From the NCBI GenBank assembly GCA_002099365.1, contig MSED01000001.1:3968001-4032000 (forward strand): a stretch of DNA of 64,000 bases, in the 5' to 3' direction. This document shows, one piece after another, positions 9,880-21,553 of this stretch (positions within the stretch are counted from its first letter, which is position 1; every line of letters starts with the position of its first letter). A program made the position numbers and the translations under genes. The notes beneath the pieces were generated by a model. The model was not told where the DNA came from, ran no database searches, and saw nothing but the letters and a program-made list of their open reading frames with translations. This DNA is from Phialophora verrucosa. Lineage: Eukaryota > Ascomycota > Eurotiomycetes > Chaetothyriales > Herpotrichiellaceae.

Positions 9880-11850
9880 ATGAATTTTGTGACGCTTCTG
9901 CTTGTTTTGTCCGTGTTTGTCTGTCGCATCCATGCGGCAACAGACGGGGACAAGAAGAAGAAAAACATCGTCTTCATTTTGACGGATGATCAAGACCAGA
10001 AAATGGATTCACTAGACTACATGAACCATGTTCGGAATCTACTTATCGATGAAGGCACTCATTACACTCGACACTATGCACCTACGGCGCTCTGCTGTCC
10101 TGCACGAGTCAGCATCATGACGGGTCTGCTCGCTCATAATCACGGAGTGACCGATGTCAACGGAGTAAGAGAACTGACCTCTATTATATTACATGTCTGC
10201 TGATTTGAAGTCAATCAGGTGAATGGCGGATACAAAGAGGTTGTAAAGAACGGGTTTGGGAACAACTATCTTCCAATCTGGCTTCGGGATCATGGTTACG
10301 ACACATATTATACCGGGAAATTGTACAATGGCATGCACAGAGACCTCGTTAAAGAACACCCAGTTCAAGGATGGACCGAAGCGGATCTGCTGATCGGAGG
10401 CCGCACATACCAGTATTGGCATCCAGCCTTCCAGCATATTGAGCATGGGCAGCATGGCCCTGTGCACAACTTTGATGACAGATACACGACACACATGGTC
10501 GGGCAGTATGCGTACGGTTACATTGAGAAGGCCGTCAAGAAGGACAAGCCGTTCTTCATCACTATCGCACCTGTCACGCCTCATGCCCAGGTCGGTGACA
10601 ATGCTGGGCCTCCTGTTCCGGCGCCACAATATAAGGACTCCTTACCACATGCAAAGGTGCCTCGAGCCGAGAACTGGAACCCGGCACAGCGGTCCGGCGT
10701 CAACTACGTGTGGCAGCTTGACCGGCTCAACTCGACCATGACGGACAAGCTCGACTACCACTACCAGCGTCGAGTGGAGTCGCTGCAGTCGGTCGACGAT
10801 ATCGTCCAGGGCGTGGTTCGCCGGCTTCAAGACGCGGACAAACTCGATGACACGTTCATCATTTATAGCAGCGACAATGGCTTCCATCTCGGCCACCATC
10901 GATTGTTTGCAGGTAAAAAGTTTGCTTTTGAAGAGGACATCAATGTTCCCCTCGTCATCCGCGGGCCTGGAGTGCCCAAGGGGCTGACCACTGAGGTTGT
11001 CAGCGCGCACATTGACCTTGCACCGACGATTTTCAAAATGGCCGGCATTGAACCTCGAAAGGAATTTGATGGCAAACCGATTCCGCTGACTCGAGAGCGA
11101 ATCGACAAAAGGACGGACTCCATGACCGATGAACACACCGCGGTCGAATTTTGGACCGGTGCCACCTTCTTGGTCCAGGGCATCAAGGGCAAGAAACCAA
11201 ACTCGTACAAGTCCCTGCGACTGATGGGGAAGGATTACGACCTCATGTACTCGGTACAATGCCTCAACAATTCGCGCGAGCTGTATGACATGAAGCGCGA
11301 CTCGGTGCAGATGCACAACCTGCACCCGAGCGCGCCCAGCCCATTCGGCGGCACTAATGCCTTTGATGCTGGAACGACCAGTGTCTTCGGCTTCCCTATC
11401 CGCAAGCTCCTCTGGCGCCTCGACGCGCTGCTGTTGGTCCTCAAGTCGTGCCAGAACAAATCCTGCCGCCACCCTTGGCAGCAGCTGCATCCTGATGCGC
11501 CAGTCAAGAACCTGAAGGAAGCAATGCACGAGCGGTGGGATCACCGGTACAGGACATTGCCACGCATTCAGTACCGCAGGTGTTACAACGATGGGCGGAT
11601 TAACCTGCACGATGAAGGAGTGCAGTGGAGTCCCTCATTGTTGCACCTTCACGGCGATGGGCGCGGCGAAGATGATCAAACAGAAGACGATTACTCGTTT
11701 GACGACGACGACAACGACGACTGGTGGGCAAGACAGGACTATTCCGAGTCATTGCACCAGGAATTCATGGGAGAGGATGATGATGGTGAACTGGGTGATG
11801 AGCCGGACGAGTGGAATTATGACTGGGAGCTGCTGGACGACTGGGAGTAA
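9880..11850 (+). CDS. Secreted arylsulfatase with acidic C-terminal tail
   Basis: Hydrolyses sulfate esters, probably outside the cell or in the secretory route. Exons 9880-10164 and 10219-11850 join over a 54-nt intron (GTAAGA donor, CAATCAG acceptor) to give 638 aa. A signal peptide (MNFVTLLLVLSVFVCRIHA) precedes the metal-binding FILTDDQD and the sulfatase signature CCPARVSIMTG. Cys72 is the residue expected to become formylglycine. SSDNGFHLGHHR supplies further metal and active-site residues. The catalytic core looks intact and of usual length for fungal arylsulfatases. After about residue 580 there is an unusual Asp/Glu-, Trp- and Tyr-rich tail (for example SFDDDDNDDWWARQDY). The neighbouring metallopeptidase also has an acidic tail. 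The substrate class (phenolic, choline or polysaccharide sulfate) cannot be read from the sequence. Confidence 0.93.
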
Positions 11851-12551
11851 AGCCTGTGGGAAGTTCCAGCGTCTGGAGACTTCTCACGACACATGATATC
11901 GGAGTATGAAGACATCTTTGCTAGCCCTCGAGGATGACCCTGTCGCATTCAAGTTCGTCGCAGCAATATTACTGATCCTTAAGCAGTTAGGAATATATTT
12001 CCGTTCAGGTAGGAAGTAAGTCTACCGTAGGTATATCCGCATAAATTATACGCGTCTAGCTCGTACAGCGGGTCTTACCGCCCAGGCACGCCGGGGAATC
12101 GGCCTCACAGCTTTCGCGGCATCTCGCTGGTCTATTAAACAGAGGATAAAGGGACGAAGCGACCAATGACACCTTCCATGTCGGGATCGACTAGGACCTA
12201 CTTGAGCTACTGTACGAGGTAGTCGGGGTTTTTTTTCGTTTAGTATCCGTCGAAGCGCTGTGAGTTCCACCGTCAGTCTGTGTCATTCCATCGTCATTCC
12301 ATAATTAAAGAGGGTCACCAGCACAATTTAGCAGGCCAACTGGTGTCATTTGACCTCTCCACCTTGCCAACTTCCTACCGAGCACTGCAGGGCCAACGCC
12401 AAGCCGCAGTCTCTCGGCCGATTTTTTTGTTCGAGATTTGGATGACCACCAGTCCGAGGTTGCGCTCAGCAGACAATTCACTGCTTGCTGAGCAGAACTT
12501 CAGGAGGGCTCGAAGAAGGCTGTGAAATCTCCTTTGGAGCGCTTTTTGACC
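11851..12551. other. Intergenic, no gene seen
   Basis: Holds the sulfatase 3' end and the SPB1 promoter. There is a T-tract near 12231. No frame with convincing coding character and no RNA gene was recognised. Confidence 0.5.
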
Positions 12552-15114
12552 ATGGCAATCCAAAAGAAGCACGGCAAAGGCCGTCTGGGTATGTTGCACC
12601 CCGCCGCCTCGCCATCGGTTCTCCGCCATTGATTGATTGACTGACTGATGTGTCGCAGATAAATGGTACAAGCTCGCCAAAGAGAAAGGCTACCGCGCGC
12701 GAGCCGCCTTCAAACTTATACAACTAAACAAGAAATATGGCTTCCTGGAAAAGAGTCGAGTGCTGCTGGATCTCTGCGCCGCACCAGGATCGTGGTGTCA
12801 GGTTGCCGCCGAGACAATGCCTGCGCAGAGTTTAATCATTGGTGTCGATTTGGCACCCATCAAGCCTATACCCAGGGTCATTACCTTCCAGAGCGATATC
12901 ACTACGGACAAATGCCGGGCGACTATTCGATCGCATATCAAGCATATGAAAGCGGATACTGTGTTGCATGACGGTGCGCCCAACGTCGGTGTGGCGTGGG
13001 TTCAAGATGCGTTCTCACAAGCAGAATTGGTGCTGCAGTCTATGAAGCTGGCAACTGAGTTTTTGAAAGAAGGAGGCACATTCGTCACAAAAGTCTTCCG
13101 GTCGAAGGACTACAATGCGCTACTCTGGGTGTTCAAACAACTCTTCACATCGGTGGAAGCGACGAAACCCCCGTCATCGAGAAATGTCTCGGCAGAAATA
13201 TTTGTCGTATGCAGAGGCTTCAAAGCACCTAAGAAACTGGACCCGAAGTTCCTGGATCCGAAGCACGTTTTCGCAGAAGTCCAGGAACCGACGCCCAACA
13301 ACGAAGCGAAAGTCTTCAATCCGGAGAAAAAGAAAAGGAAGCGAGAGGGTTACGAAGAAGGGGATTGGACGCAGCACAAAGAGGTGCCCGTCAGCGAATT
13401 CATCCATACGACCGATCCCATTGCCATTCTCGGATCGGTCAACACACTCAGTTTCGAGCAGCCTCCAAACGGTGATCTGGCACTAGCGACCATCGACAGA
13501 CTACCCGAGACGACTGCTGAAGTCAGACAATGTTGTGCAGACTTGAAAGTCCTGGGAAAGAAGGAATTCCGGACATTGCTCCGTTGGCGACTAAAGGTCC
13601 GCGATAGGTTCGGCATGTCCAGTAAGGCCAAAAAGCAGGAAGCGAAGGAAGAGGATAAAGACCAGCAAGGAGAAGAGGTCGCCGAGGTCGAGTCGATGGA
13701 TGAAGAGCTCAAGATGCAGGAAGAATTACAGAAGCTCAGGGACCAGGATAGTAAAGAGAAGAAAAAGGAGCGGCGGAAAGAAAATGAGAGAAAGAGAAAA
13801 GAAATAATCAGGATGCAGATGCATATGACTGCGCCCTTTGATATCGGGCTGGAGCAAAATGGTCCGGCAGGAGAGGGGTCGATGTTCAGCATCAAGACGG
13901 CCGAGAGGGCTCGTAATCCGCCGCGCATCGAGGATGAAGAGATGGCAATCGGCGATGACGGACAGTCGGATGTCTCCGAGGTCGAAACACAGAGCGAAGA
14001 CGATGACGAAGTCGGCGATCGACTCGAACGAGAACTCGACATGATGTACGAGTCATTCCAGCAAAGGAGAGAGGAGGCCGACGCAAAAGCACGAGCCAAG
14101 CGAGCAAGAAAAGAGAGAGAGACGGATGAATGGGAAGGCTTGTCCGACCAGGAAGACAGAACCGACGATGTGCCTGATGATGCAGAAACGGACGGGGAAG
14201 ACGACCATTCGATGAGGGAGCTACCAAGACACGAAGGACTGTCCAGCAAAGCAGCCATGTTCTTCGATCAGGACATCTTCCAGGGCCTGGGCATCGAGGA
14301 TGACGAGGACGATAACGACAAGGATAGCGCAATTGAGATGGACGACGAGTCCTCAGACCAGGCCAAACCCGCCGCCGTCGCCGCCATCCAAACCAAAGCA
14401 TCGGAACGCTTGCAACAAAGTAAACCTCCCAAGTCCGCGCTGAAGAAACCACGCGCCTCAAAAGAAGAGGATTCGGATTCCGAATTCGAATCTGAAACCA
14501 CACCCGCTGCTCCTCGAGCAGAAGACCCCCTCACCTCCACCGGCCATTTAGACATCGACATCATCACCGCCGAAGCCATGACACTAGCGCACTCGCTCGC
14601 GACCGGCGAAAAGACCACGCGCGATCTCCTCGACGACAACTTCAACAAGTACACATTCCGCGACGTCGACGGCCTGCCCGAGTGGTTCCTCGACGACGAG
14701 GACCAACACTCCAAGCCGCAGCGGCCCATTACGAAAGCGGCCGTCCTGGCGATCAAGGAGAAACTGCGGGCATTGAACGCGCGGCCGATCAAGAAAGTGC
14801 GGGAAGCAAAGGGGCGCAAGAAGTTCAAGGCCGCGCAACGGCTTGAGAAGCTGCGCAAGAAGTCCGCCCTCCTTCTGGAAGACGAGGGCATTTCCGAGAA
14901 GGACAAGGCCAGCGCGATCACTAGGATGATGTCCCGCGCCGCCAAGAAGAGCGGCAAACCGAAGGAGAAGGCTAAATTGGTGGTGGCGAGGGGTGTGAAT
15001 CGCGGTGTTGCGGGTCGGCCGCGGGGAGTCAAGGGGAGGTATAAGATCGTCGATCCCCGGTTGAAGAAGGATGTCAGGGCGGAGAAGAGGCTGAAGAAGA
15101 AGTTGAAGAAGTGA
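12552..15114 (+). CDS. SPB1: SPB1: AdoMet-dependent 27S pre-rRNA 2'-O-methyltransferase
   Basis: Nucleolar ribosome-biogenesis factor that methylates the ribose of the 25S rRNA A-loop during 60S assembly. Exons 12552-12588 and 12659-15114 join over a 70-nt intron (GTATGT donor, TCGCAG acceptor) to 830 aa, close to yeast Spb1. The FtsJ domain occupies about residues 1-210, with the AdoMet motif LDLCAAPGSWCQ and the catalytic tetrad K31-D117-K157-E192 all present. A charged middle with coiled-coil-like Glu/Lys runs (about 280-350) and acidic stretches follows. The conserved basic SPB1 C-terminal domain contains IKKVREAKGRKKFKAAQRLE and ends in a Lys-rich tail. The start MAIQKKHGKGRLDKWYKLAK matches the conserved N-terminus of the family, which fixes exon 1. 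Confidence 0.97.
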
Positions 15115-15716
15115 GCAGTCAGAGAAGCATTACACGTGGTGTTGGGTATGCTTGAGAAAGAGCCGCCTGCGCCACGACGGTATATGCTGGTCCTCAATGC
15201 CCAATAAATTACCTTATGCCCCATATTCTCGGTTGCTGTCACTCACGATCCGTTGCTCTGCGCCTTTGGTCGACATGCATAACCCCCGTCTAGCCTTGCG
15301 CTTGTCGCGGAGCCGCTGCCGCGTTTGTTTCGTGTGCGTGCGAACCGACGAAAGAGGCCTCCGGAAGGGGCGGTACATAGTACAAGTGCTGTTTACATGA
15401 TGCTGCTTGCTCCTTAACGTGTAATCAATGACTCACGAGACCCGAGGGGACGAGCCTCCAGGAGTTTTCCCCTCCACCTTCCTGCGGCCGGGTCTGAACC
15501 GAGTGACGCGGTGCAGGGATTGCGGCGTACCGCTATGCGCTCCTCGTGTTGCACAGAGCATCCACACCTAGAGCTTCGGGAGATGTTACATAGGCGATTC
15601 CGGAGCCCTTGAAAAGGTAGCTGGTACCGGTTGAGGTCTTGCTGAAAGTAATCCGTGATGGCGGCGTTTGATGTCTAAGAGACGTTGCATGTACTGTGTT
15701 GAGAACATCCTCGCTT
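15115..15716. other. Convergent intergenic region, no gene seen
   Basis: The 3' ends of SPB1 and of the minus-strand glycosyltransferase face each other here. No convincing frame, RNA gene or repeat was seen. Confidence 0.55.
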
Positions 15717-17792
15717 TCATCTCCATCCTCCTATGCCCCATCGTCCGTCGTTCTCCTCGCCGGCATCGAACTTGTCTAATTCACCGCCGTCGCCTGAATA
15801 TCCAATATAATCCCGATTATCATCGATCAAACGACCGTATTCCAAAAGGAGCCGGAACATATATACCTCTATATCTTCCCATCTCAGGACTTTGTTCGCC
15901 CATTCTCGACCCTGTCTTGCAAGCTTCTGGGCCTCTAGATCGTGCGGAGCGATGAAGACCTGCGGGTTCGGGTCATGGTCTTCGTCGACGTTCTGCTTGT
16001 AGGGCTTGCCATAGCCGATGAAGTACGTCAATAACGCGTAGAGGTCGTCGTATCGATTGTCCACTGGGACAAAGTGTCGCCATGCGAAAAGTCGACTATC
16101 ATGCCATTCTCGGAAAATGGTGGCTTTGAGACCGAGACTCTTGCTCTGCAAGAAAGCATGCCACCTGCCTGAGAAAGAGTGACCGTCCACGTCAATTAGG
16201 TACTTGGACCTGAATTGTGATGTCAACGAGACTGGGGGCACCCAACTAAAGTGCTCTTTGTAGAACTCGCAATTTGGAAGGCAGGACATGGGCTCGGTGA
16301 ACCCAACATCGCTATGCTGTGCAATGAATGTGGACGGCTGGAATCTCTCAAAGGGCTCGTAGGTGGTGTTGACCTTCTCCGGTCCGTTATCCTTCTCCAT
16401 GAGTACCGTGACTTCTTTGGCTGTCATACCCATATAGGTTCCATTAAGAAGCCGGACGAGGCGCTGTCGATGCATTCGATCCCAGTTATCCGCCAACTGA
16501 ACACCTCCGGAAGTAACGCCACGCCAGATAATCGTGTCCTGCTTGTCACGCCAGTCCAAATCTTCTTTGTCGTTGTAGTCATATCGATCATCATGCTGGT
16601 AGTACATGTTTGCGGGGAAGAGAATATCGTTGTTGACATTGACCTTACATTCACCGAAGATGGGAACGAGCTTGTGAGACGCAATGATGCTGCTCGCCGA
16701 GTACAACATGCCGTGCATGTCCTGGATTGCTGGCCCGACGGTGCATAAATCACTCGACAGGTTGAAGTTGGTAACTAGACCTGCGAGCGGTTCCTTGTAC
16801 AAGCGGTCCGACTGGGTAACGGACATGTTGGATCGCGCGGGAGATTCGGGAGGGCAGCCCTTTGCGGCGATGTTCATGTATTGTTTACCTGGCGCGAAGA
16901 ACCACTCGTCATTCAGCCGTGTCGAGTGATCATCCGCCTTGTCAAGAATGCTCATGTCGCGTAACTCAAGCTGGTCGTTTGTGAAGCTGTCCATGACCTC
17001 GGGCGGCATAACTCGAGTGCCATGCTCGACTCGCAGATGTTCCTGCATGTCTTCCCACGGCACGACCACTCGTGGCTGATCCAGCCGATTCGTTGGAATG
17101 TCCATGTCCGGCAGATGATTGATGAACTTCTCAATCACCTTGACCATGGTTTCAGACCTCCAGCTGGGATTCTCGACTTTGACGACTTTGTGATTGCGGA
17201 TATGAATTACCGAGACTCCAAAGTCAAAATTCTCCCACATATGAGCAGCACGGATGCGGATCTCGGAGGCGTTGACTGCCCAGAACGGTCGTAGATCATC
17301 CATTATCTGCTCGAAGTCGTCGATGTTGAACACATTCCTCTTGCGCGCAAACTTGTACCACTCGGCAAAGCGTGGCGGAGGATGTCTGCCATATTTGCTT
17401 CTGTATTTCTCCACCGTCTGCCTGAACGTCGTCGAGACCCCGCTCTCGTAGGCTCGAAATTGCACATCGGCATCTTGCATCAGCTGCGCAATCGGGTGCA
17501 AGTCGAAGTGCTGTACAGGTGGCGCAGACCCAGGCGCATCGGGCTCGACGGCATGTTCGGGTGCCGGCGTCGGCGACGGTTCAGGAGTCAGATCCCATAT
17601 CTCATCTGGATCTGGCGCCGAAGGGGGCAGCTTATGTTCGGTCGGGGTCAGGTGGTTCGGGATCGGTAGCTGCGAGGTGACGTCGTCGAAATAGGTACTA
17701 GAGGAGGAGAGGCCATGGAAGACAATGTAGAACGCAAGGACACCTGCAATGAGCAGGATGATCCGCTTTTTGTTGAACTCAATGGGACCCAT
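15717..17792 (-). CDS. GT90/CAP10-type glycosyltransferase, type II membrane protein
   Basis: A single uninterrupted frame of 691 aa. The short cytosolic N-terminus is followed by one membrane segment (about residues 10-28, RIILLIAGVLAFYIVFHGL), a Pro-rich stem, and a lumenal catalytic domain. The family is shown by the C-terminal block with KYLIDVDGHSFSGRWHAFLQ, then FREWHDSRLFAWRHFVPVD and the Tyr-rich segment up to YFIGYG, which are hallmarks of the Glyco_transf_90 (CAP10) domain. CAP10-like enzymes in Cryptococcus are linked to capsule xylosylation; in filamentous fungi they are mostly uncharacterised Golgi enzymes. Both donor and acceptor sugars are unknown here. The first ATG at 17792 is used because it directly precedes the membrane anchor. 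Confidence 0.92.
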   Translation of the reverse strand: MGPIEFNKKRIILLIAGVLAFYIVFHGLSSSSTYFDDVTSQLPIPNHLTPTEHKLPPSAPDPDEIWDLTPEPSPTPAPEHAVEPDAPGSAPPVQHFDLHPIAQLMQDADVQFRAYESGVSTTFRQTVEKYRSKYGRHPPPRFAEWYKFARKRNVFNIDDFEQIMDDLRPFWAVNASEIRIRAAHMWENFDFGVSVIHIRNHKVVKVENPSWRSETMVKVIEKFINHLPDMDIPTNRLDQPRVVVPWEDMQEHLRVEHGTRVMPPEVMDSFTNDQLELRDMSILDKADDHSTRLNDEWFFAPGKQYMNIAAKGCPPESPARSNMSVTQSDRLYKEPLAGLVTNFNLSSDLCTVGPAIQDMHGMLYSASSIIASHKLVPIFGECKVNVNNDILFPANMYYQHDDRYDYNDKEDLDWRDKQDTIIWRGVTSGGVQLADNWDRMHRQRLVRLLNGTYMGMTAKEVTVLMEKDNGPEKVNTTYEPFERFQPSTFIAQHSDVGFTEPMSCLPNCEFYKEHFSWVPPVSLTSQFRSKYLIDVDGHSFSGRWHAFLQSKSLGLKATIFREWHDSRLFAWRHFVPVDNRYDDLYALLTYFIGYGKPYKQNVDEDHDPNPQVFIAPHDLEAQKLARQGREWANKVLRWEDIEVYMFRLLLEYGRLIDDNRDYIGYSGDGGELDKFDAGEENDGRWGIGGWR

Positions 17793-18410
17793 CGTTCTGA
17801 GCGGGATAGAAAAACCGGATACGGGCCTCTTGTTACATACTCATCTCCGTCTCGACTGACAGAAATAGCGATGCAATTAATAAGACTGTGAATGATATCT
17901 CACCCAGCTCCTACAGTCTCACCGATCCATTGCTGAAGGAAGTTGTGAAGGGGAGGAATGTCTCTCACCAGGAGTTTCAGGAGGTGTAACGCAGCCAAGT
18001 TGGAGTGGCTGATGGGAAATCCAGCCTCACGCCACATCACCAGCCACAGGCCCAGAATGCGGGGAGGCCGAAGTTTAACCAAGTGGGCACCAGCACGACC
18101 ACAGAGCACTGACACTGACACTGACATCTCTAGCATTGAGCTTAAGCCCTCAGTCATTCCATATCCGATAGCGATGGTCGCGGTCGACAGGCCGGGGATA
18201 TCTCGATCGGTGAGCACTGAATTTGAGGTCTTCGTAGCAGGTGGCCACTAGAGCACAATAATTGAGGCAATTCAACATGAATCAGCAGCATGGAAACATA
18301 TTCCCAGTAAATCATGGTCTCTGTCACTTCAACCAACAATGGCGGACCCGTGCTACCCTTCGCGGCTTCACCGCATCAAGGACAGGAATGAGATTAAGGA
18401 CCTCTGGCAT
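17793..18410. other. Intergenic, no gene seen
   Basis: Glycosyltransferase upstream region and the 3' flank of the next minus-strand gene. Overlapping short frames on both strands lack coding character. Confidence 0.5.
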
Positions 18411-20233
18411 CTACTCTTTGCTGAAATCAAGTCGCCCCCTGTGCCCCTGTGGTGCCGACGCTTTTGACATCTCGTGCTTCGACCTCTGCTCAATCTTCTC
18501 AACCTCCGTCTTAACGGGTGATTTCGGGCCGTGCGCCTGTCTCGACGCATTGTTTCCGGTGGTAGCGCTCGTTTTAATGGGCGCAACGGTACTGCCGCGC
18601 TCGTCCACAGCGCCTCTGCTGAACGACAACTTCGGCAATTCTGGAGCTGCTTGCCTTGTTCTAACATTCAAGACCCCAGTCACTCCCATTGGTGCCCGCT
18701 GTCGTCTATCGTCTGACACGTGCCTTGCGGTCGTTGGTGACGGGGGAGGCGATAATTGACGGTATGAGCCCCTGAAGAAGGGCTCATCCTGCTTTGTCAT
18801 GAAGCTCCGGGAAGGACCTTTCCCCTTCGCCGACGATCCAGGTCCTTCTGGAGGAGGTGTCCTCACTTCTTGCGCAGGAGTAGGTGGTGGCGTTGTTAAC
18901 CCTGCTGCAGGGCTCATTGGGGGAGTCGCTTCTTGATTGTTTGGCTCACCGTCGTAGGTGCCATGGCTCCAGCGTGTAATATCTCTTGTCCCGCGGGCGC
19001 TGGTATTGCCATCGCAAGAATCTCGATCTCGAACTCCCCCGAGGCCCATTTCACGGCCGAGCGTCAGGAGATCAGCCAAAACGCTGAAACTCTGACCAGC
19101 GATACGTGATGTCGACGGAGAGAAAGTGCCAAAGCTGTGTCCTTCAGTTACCTCCTGCTCTGCGGCAATCAGTCCAAAAACTTCGGGGTGAGCGTCGCAT
19201 AGATCCTCGAAATCGGATTCCGTCATTCCATCCTCAGTTTCCCCCAGCTTGTTTGCAGCCAGTTCTTTCTCTCCCTTCGGATCTTCTTCTTTCCCGGTCC
19301 ATTCAGTCGCAGGTGCCACTTCGGGCTCACAGATGCTCGTCGAGACGGCAACAGGCTGACAAGATGAGGTAGAAGAGTCGATATCCGTCTTCACCACCGG
19401 GGTTGCTCGCATGTCCAAAGAGACAGGTTCTTGCTCAGCAGGTAACCGAGCTGGGTGCAGACTTTCAAGCGTACGCGTGGAGTCCGAGACGGCTGTTTCC
19501 GGCACAGGTACAGTCAAGGGTCGAGCCTGGATGAGTTCCGCTGCGGCTGCCGCTGTCTCTGTCTGATGCAAAGCAGCCCCTACTTGAAAGTGCGTTGCAA
19601 TCCGCTTGGTAATTTCGTCCAGAACCAAAGCCGTGTCTCTGTCATTTCGGCCAATGGTCGAAACCTCGTCCTTGAAGGTGGTAGGGAGAAGTCTTGCCTT
19701 TCTTGAGCCTTGCCATACGACGACACGCTGGTAAGAGGTTGTCACTTACAAGGGTAACAGGGTGAGAGCCATTTCAAGCGCAGCCTTGTGAGATTCCAGC
19801 GTTAGTCTCAACTTGCGTATATCGTTCGCTCCTTTTTCAGCCCAGATCGTATTACTGCCAAGTTTCTCTGAAGACAGCGTGATCAGAATCTCGCCAATGT
19901 CTGCAACAACTTGAGCGGCATTCGCTAGGATGAGCTGAATTCTATGCTCGACTGACGGAGGCACCCGCTGAGAACTGACAACTGTATTGAGGTTGGCGTC
20001 GGGTTCAAATGCCTGCATTAGAGGTCGGACTCTAGAGCCCTGGACTTACCTGAATTGCTCTCCAGAGCCTCCAGGCAAATTCCAAGAGAGGAGAGCTCTC
20101 CCAACACGGAGTCCAGGTCATGGTGTGCACCCCCACCGAGAGATATAAATGAGCGTATGTCGACGGTCAGCCTATCTACATCGACGATCAGACTCATACA
20201 AGCCGCGGTGATCGATACAGGCTTAATCGGCAT
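18411..20233 (-). CDS. Protein with fungal STAND-type N-terminal domain and disordered tail
   Basis: Exons 20233-20050, 19981-19750 and 19692-18411 join over introns of 68 and 57 nt to 565 aa. The second intron uses GTAAGT with an AAG acceptor, so that edge is tentative. The first 130 residues are helical, starting MPIKPVSITAACMSLIVDVD, then LDSVLGELSSLGICLEAL and SHKAALEMALTLLPL. This resembles the N-terminal helical domain found in fungal NOD-like (STAND) and HeLo-like proteins. No NACHT/NB-ARC or repeat domain follows. The remaining 430 residues are Ser/Pro/Thr/Glu-rich and probably unfolded. Standalone proteins of this type are common and uncharacterised in moulds. A role in self/non-self recognition is only an inference from the domain. 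Confidence 0.72.
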
Positions 20234-21553
20234 TGTCACCACCGTGGTTTCAAAACGCTTGGTTTGGAATTCTTTCTCGCAACTGCGAAACCCTGCTGAA
20301 AGCCTGGATTGATCGTTGCCTCTGTGTGTAAGGAATGTTAATGACACCTGTTGAGACAAGGTGAGGCTGGGATCCAGGGAACTCGGCGAGGTTTATGAGG
20401 AATAGCGGCAGTTGAGGATACGAGCTCTCTGTATGGAACCCCCTCCTTGCCTTCTCCTTAGCCTCAGGCCATGTCAAGCAATGCCACCCCTGTCTACTGG
20501 CTTTCAAACGTGGCACCAATCAAGTCCTCACCACCGGAAGTCACGCGATGCTATCCTAGCCACGAGCAATATCCGAAGGTTCGTTCTCATATGATAGCCT
20601 TGATGTAAGGAAGAGCACGACGACAACCAAATAGTGAGTAAGCAGCGACCACATACCACGGAGAGGGCTTGAGCAACGACGAGCGATCTTCGTGATTGCA
20701 CAGCACAATGTACACGTAGATTCATCCACTGGCGTGATCGCCGATATTCAGCTGCTGCCTTCTCCAACGCAATATAAGTGGTTGGTCGTTTCAATTCGAA
20801 CGATGACTGGTTCTTCTCGGCGCCAATAGCCCTCCAGATGCCTGAAACCGACCTTGGGGACCCTCGCCACTGTATAATCCGGGTAAGGCACGATCCAGTC
20901 TGGGGCGTGGACAATTACCACGCAAGGTCGTTGATGTTGACGAGCGCATCCAGCATTGTTGTGCAAGGCTGAATAGGACAGGGGTACCAGGGGCACCGGG
21001 GGATTACACCTTAGCTAAGTTAGTACCGGTGGGCAGCCTGAGCCGAAACCTTATCCATCGCCGTGCTGAGGCATGGTGAGGAGTTGGTCTCCTGCGTTGT
21101 GGCTGACCGGCTTGCTCGGTCCATCAGCATGGCTCAAGGTGATGTTGAGATGGCCCCTCAAGAGCGGGAGACACAAGATATTTAGAGGTGCTTTCAACTC
21201 TTCCGAGATGAGGATTTCTGACGGGCCTCCAGTTTGGTTGTGGGTTTGAGCCATCGGGTAAGACGTGATGCTTCGGAGCCCGTTCGTGGTAACGTAATCG
21301 TCTTCATACGCCCCTCGCCACATTTTTACACATCTTCCGCTTAACTACGAATAGTGGTGGTGGTGTTTCATGGCTTTCGGATACAAAGCGAATCGTTATG
21401 AGCCTCTTGGCATTACCGTCAATACCGTCCACGCTCATATCTTGCCGACGACTGCGACACCAGATCCCCGAACCCAGTGGACTCGTGGATCGAAATGCCA
21501 CTTGGGTAGCCGCGACCCCAGACTCCTGATGAAGCCTTAATGGCATATCTTCT
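20234..21553. other. Intergenic, no supported gene
   Basis: A minus-strand frame at 20914-20528 and several shorter frames were examined. None shows a known domain, a reasonable start with splice pattern, or steady codon use. No RNA gene or repeat was recognised. Confidence 0.45.

Noticed and set aside
10642..11610. 322-codon minus frame opposite the sulfatase
   Set aside because: It is a mirror of the GC-rich third codon positions of the sulfatase gene; no start context, domain or splice support.
13350..15242. Long minus-strand frames (302 and 324 codons) opposite SPB1
   Set aside because: They are antisense shadows of the Glu/Lys-rich SPB1 coding sequence, Ser/Arg-rich with no domain, and SPB1 is unequivocal.
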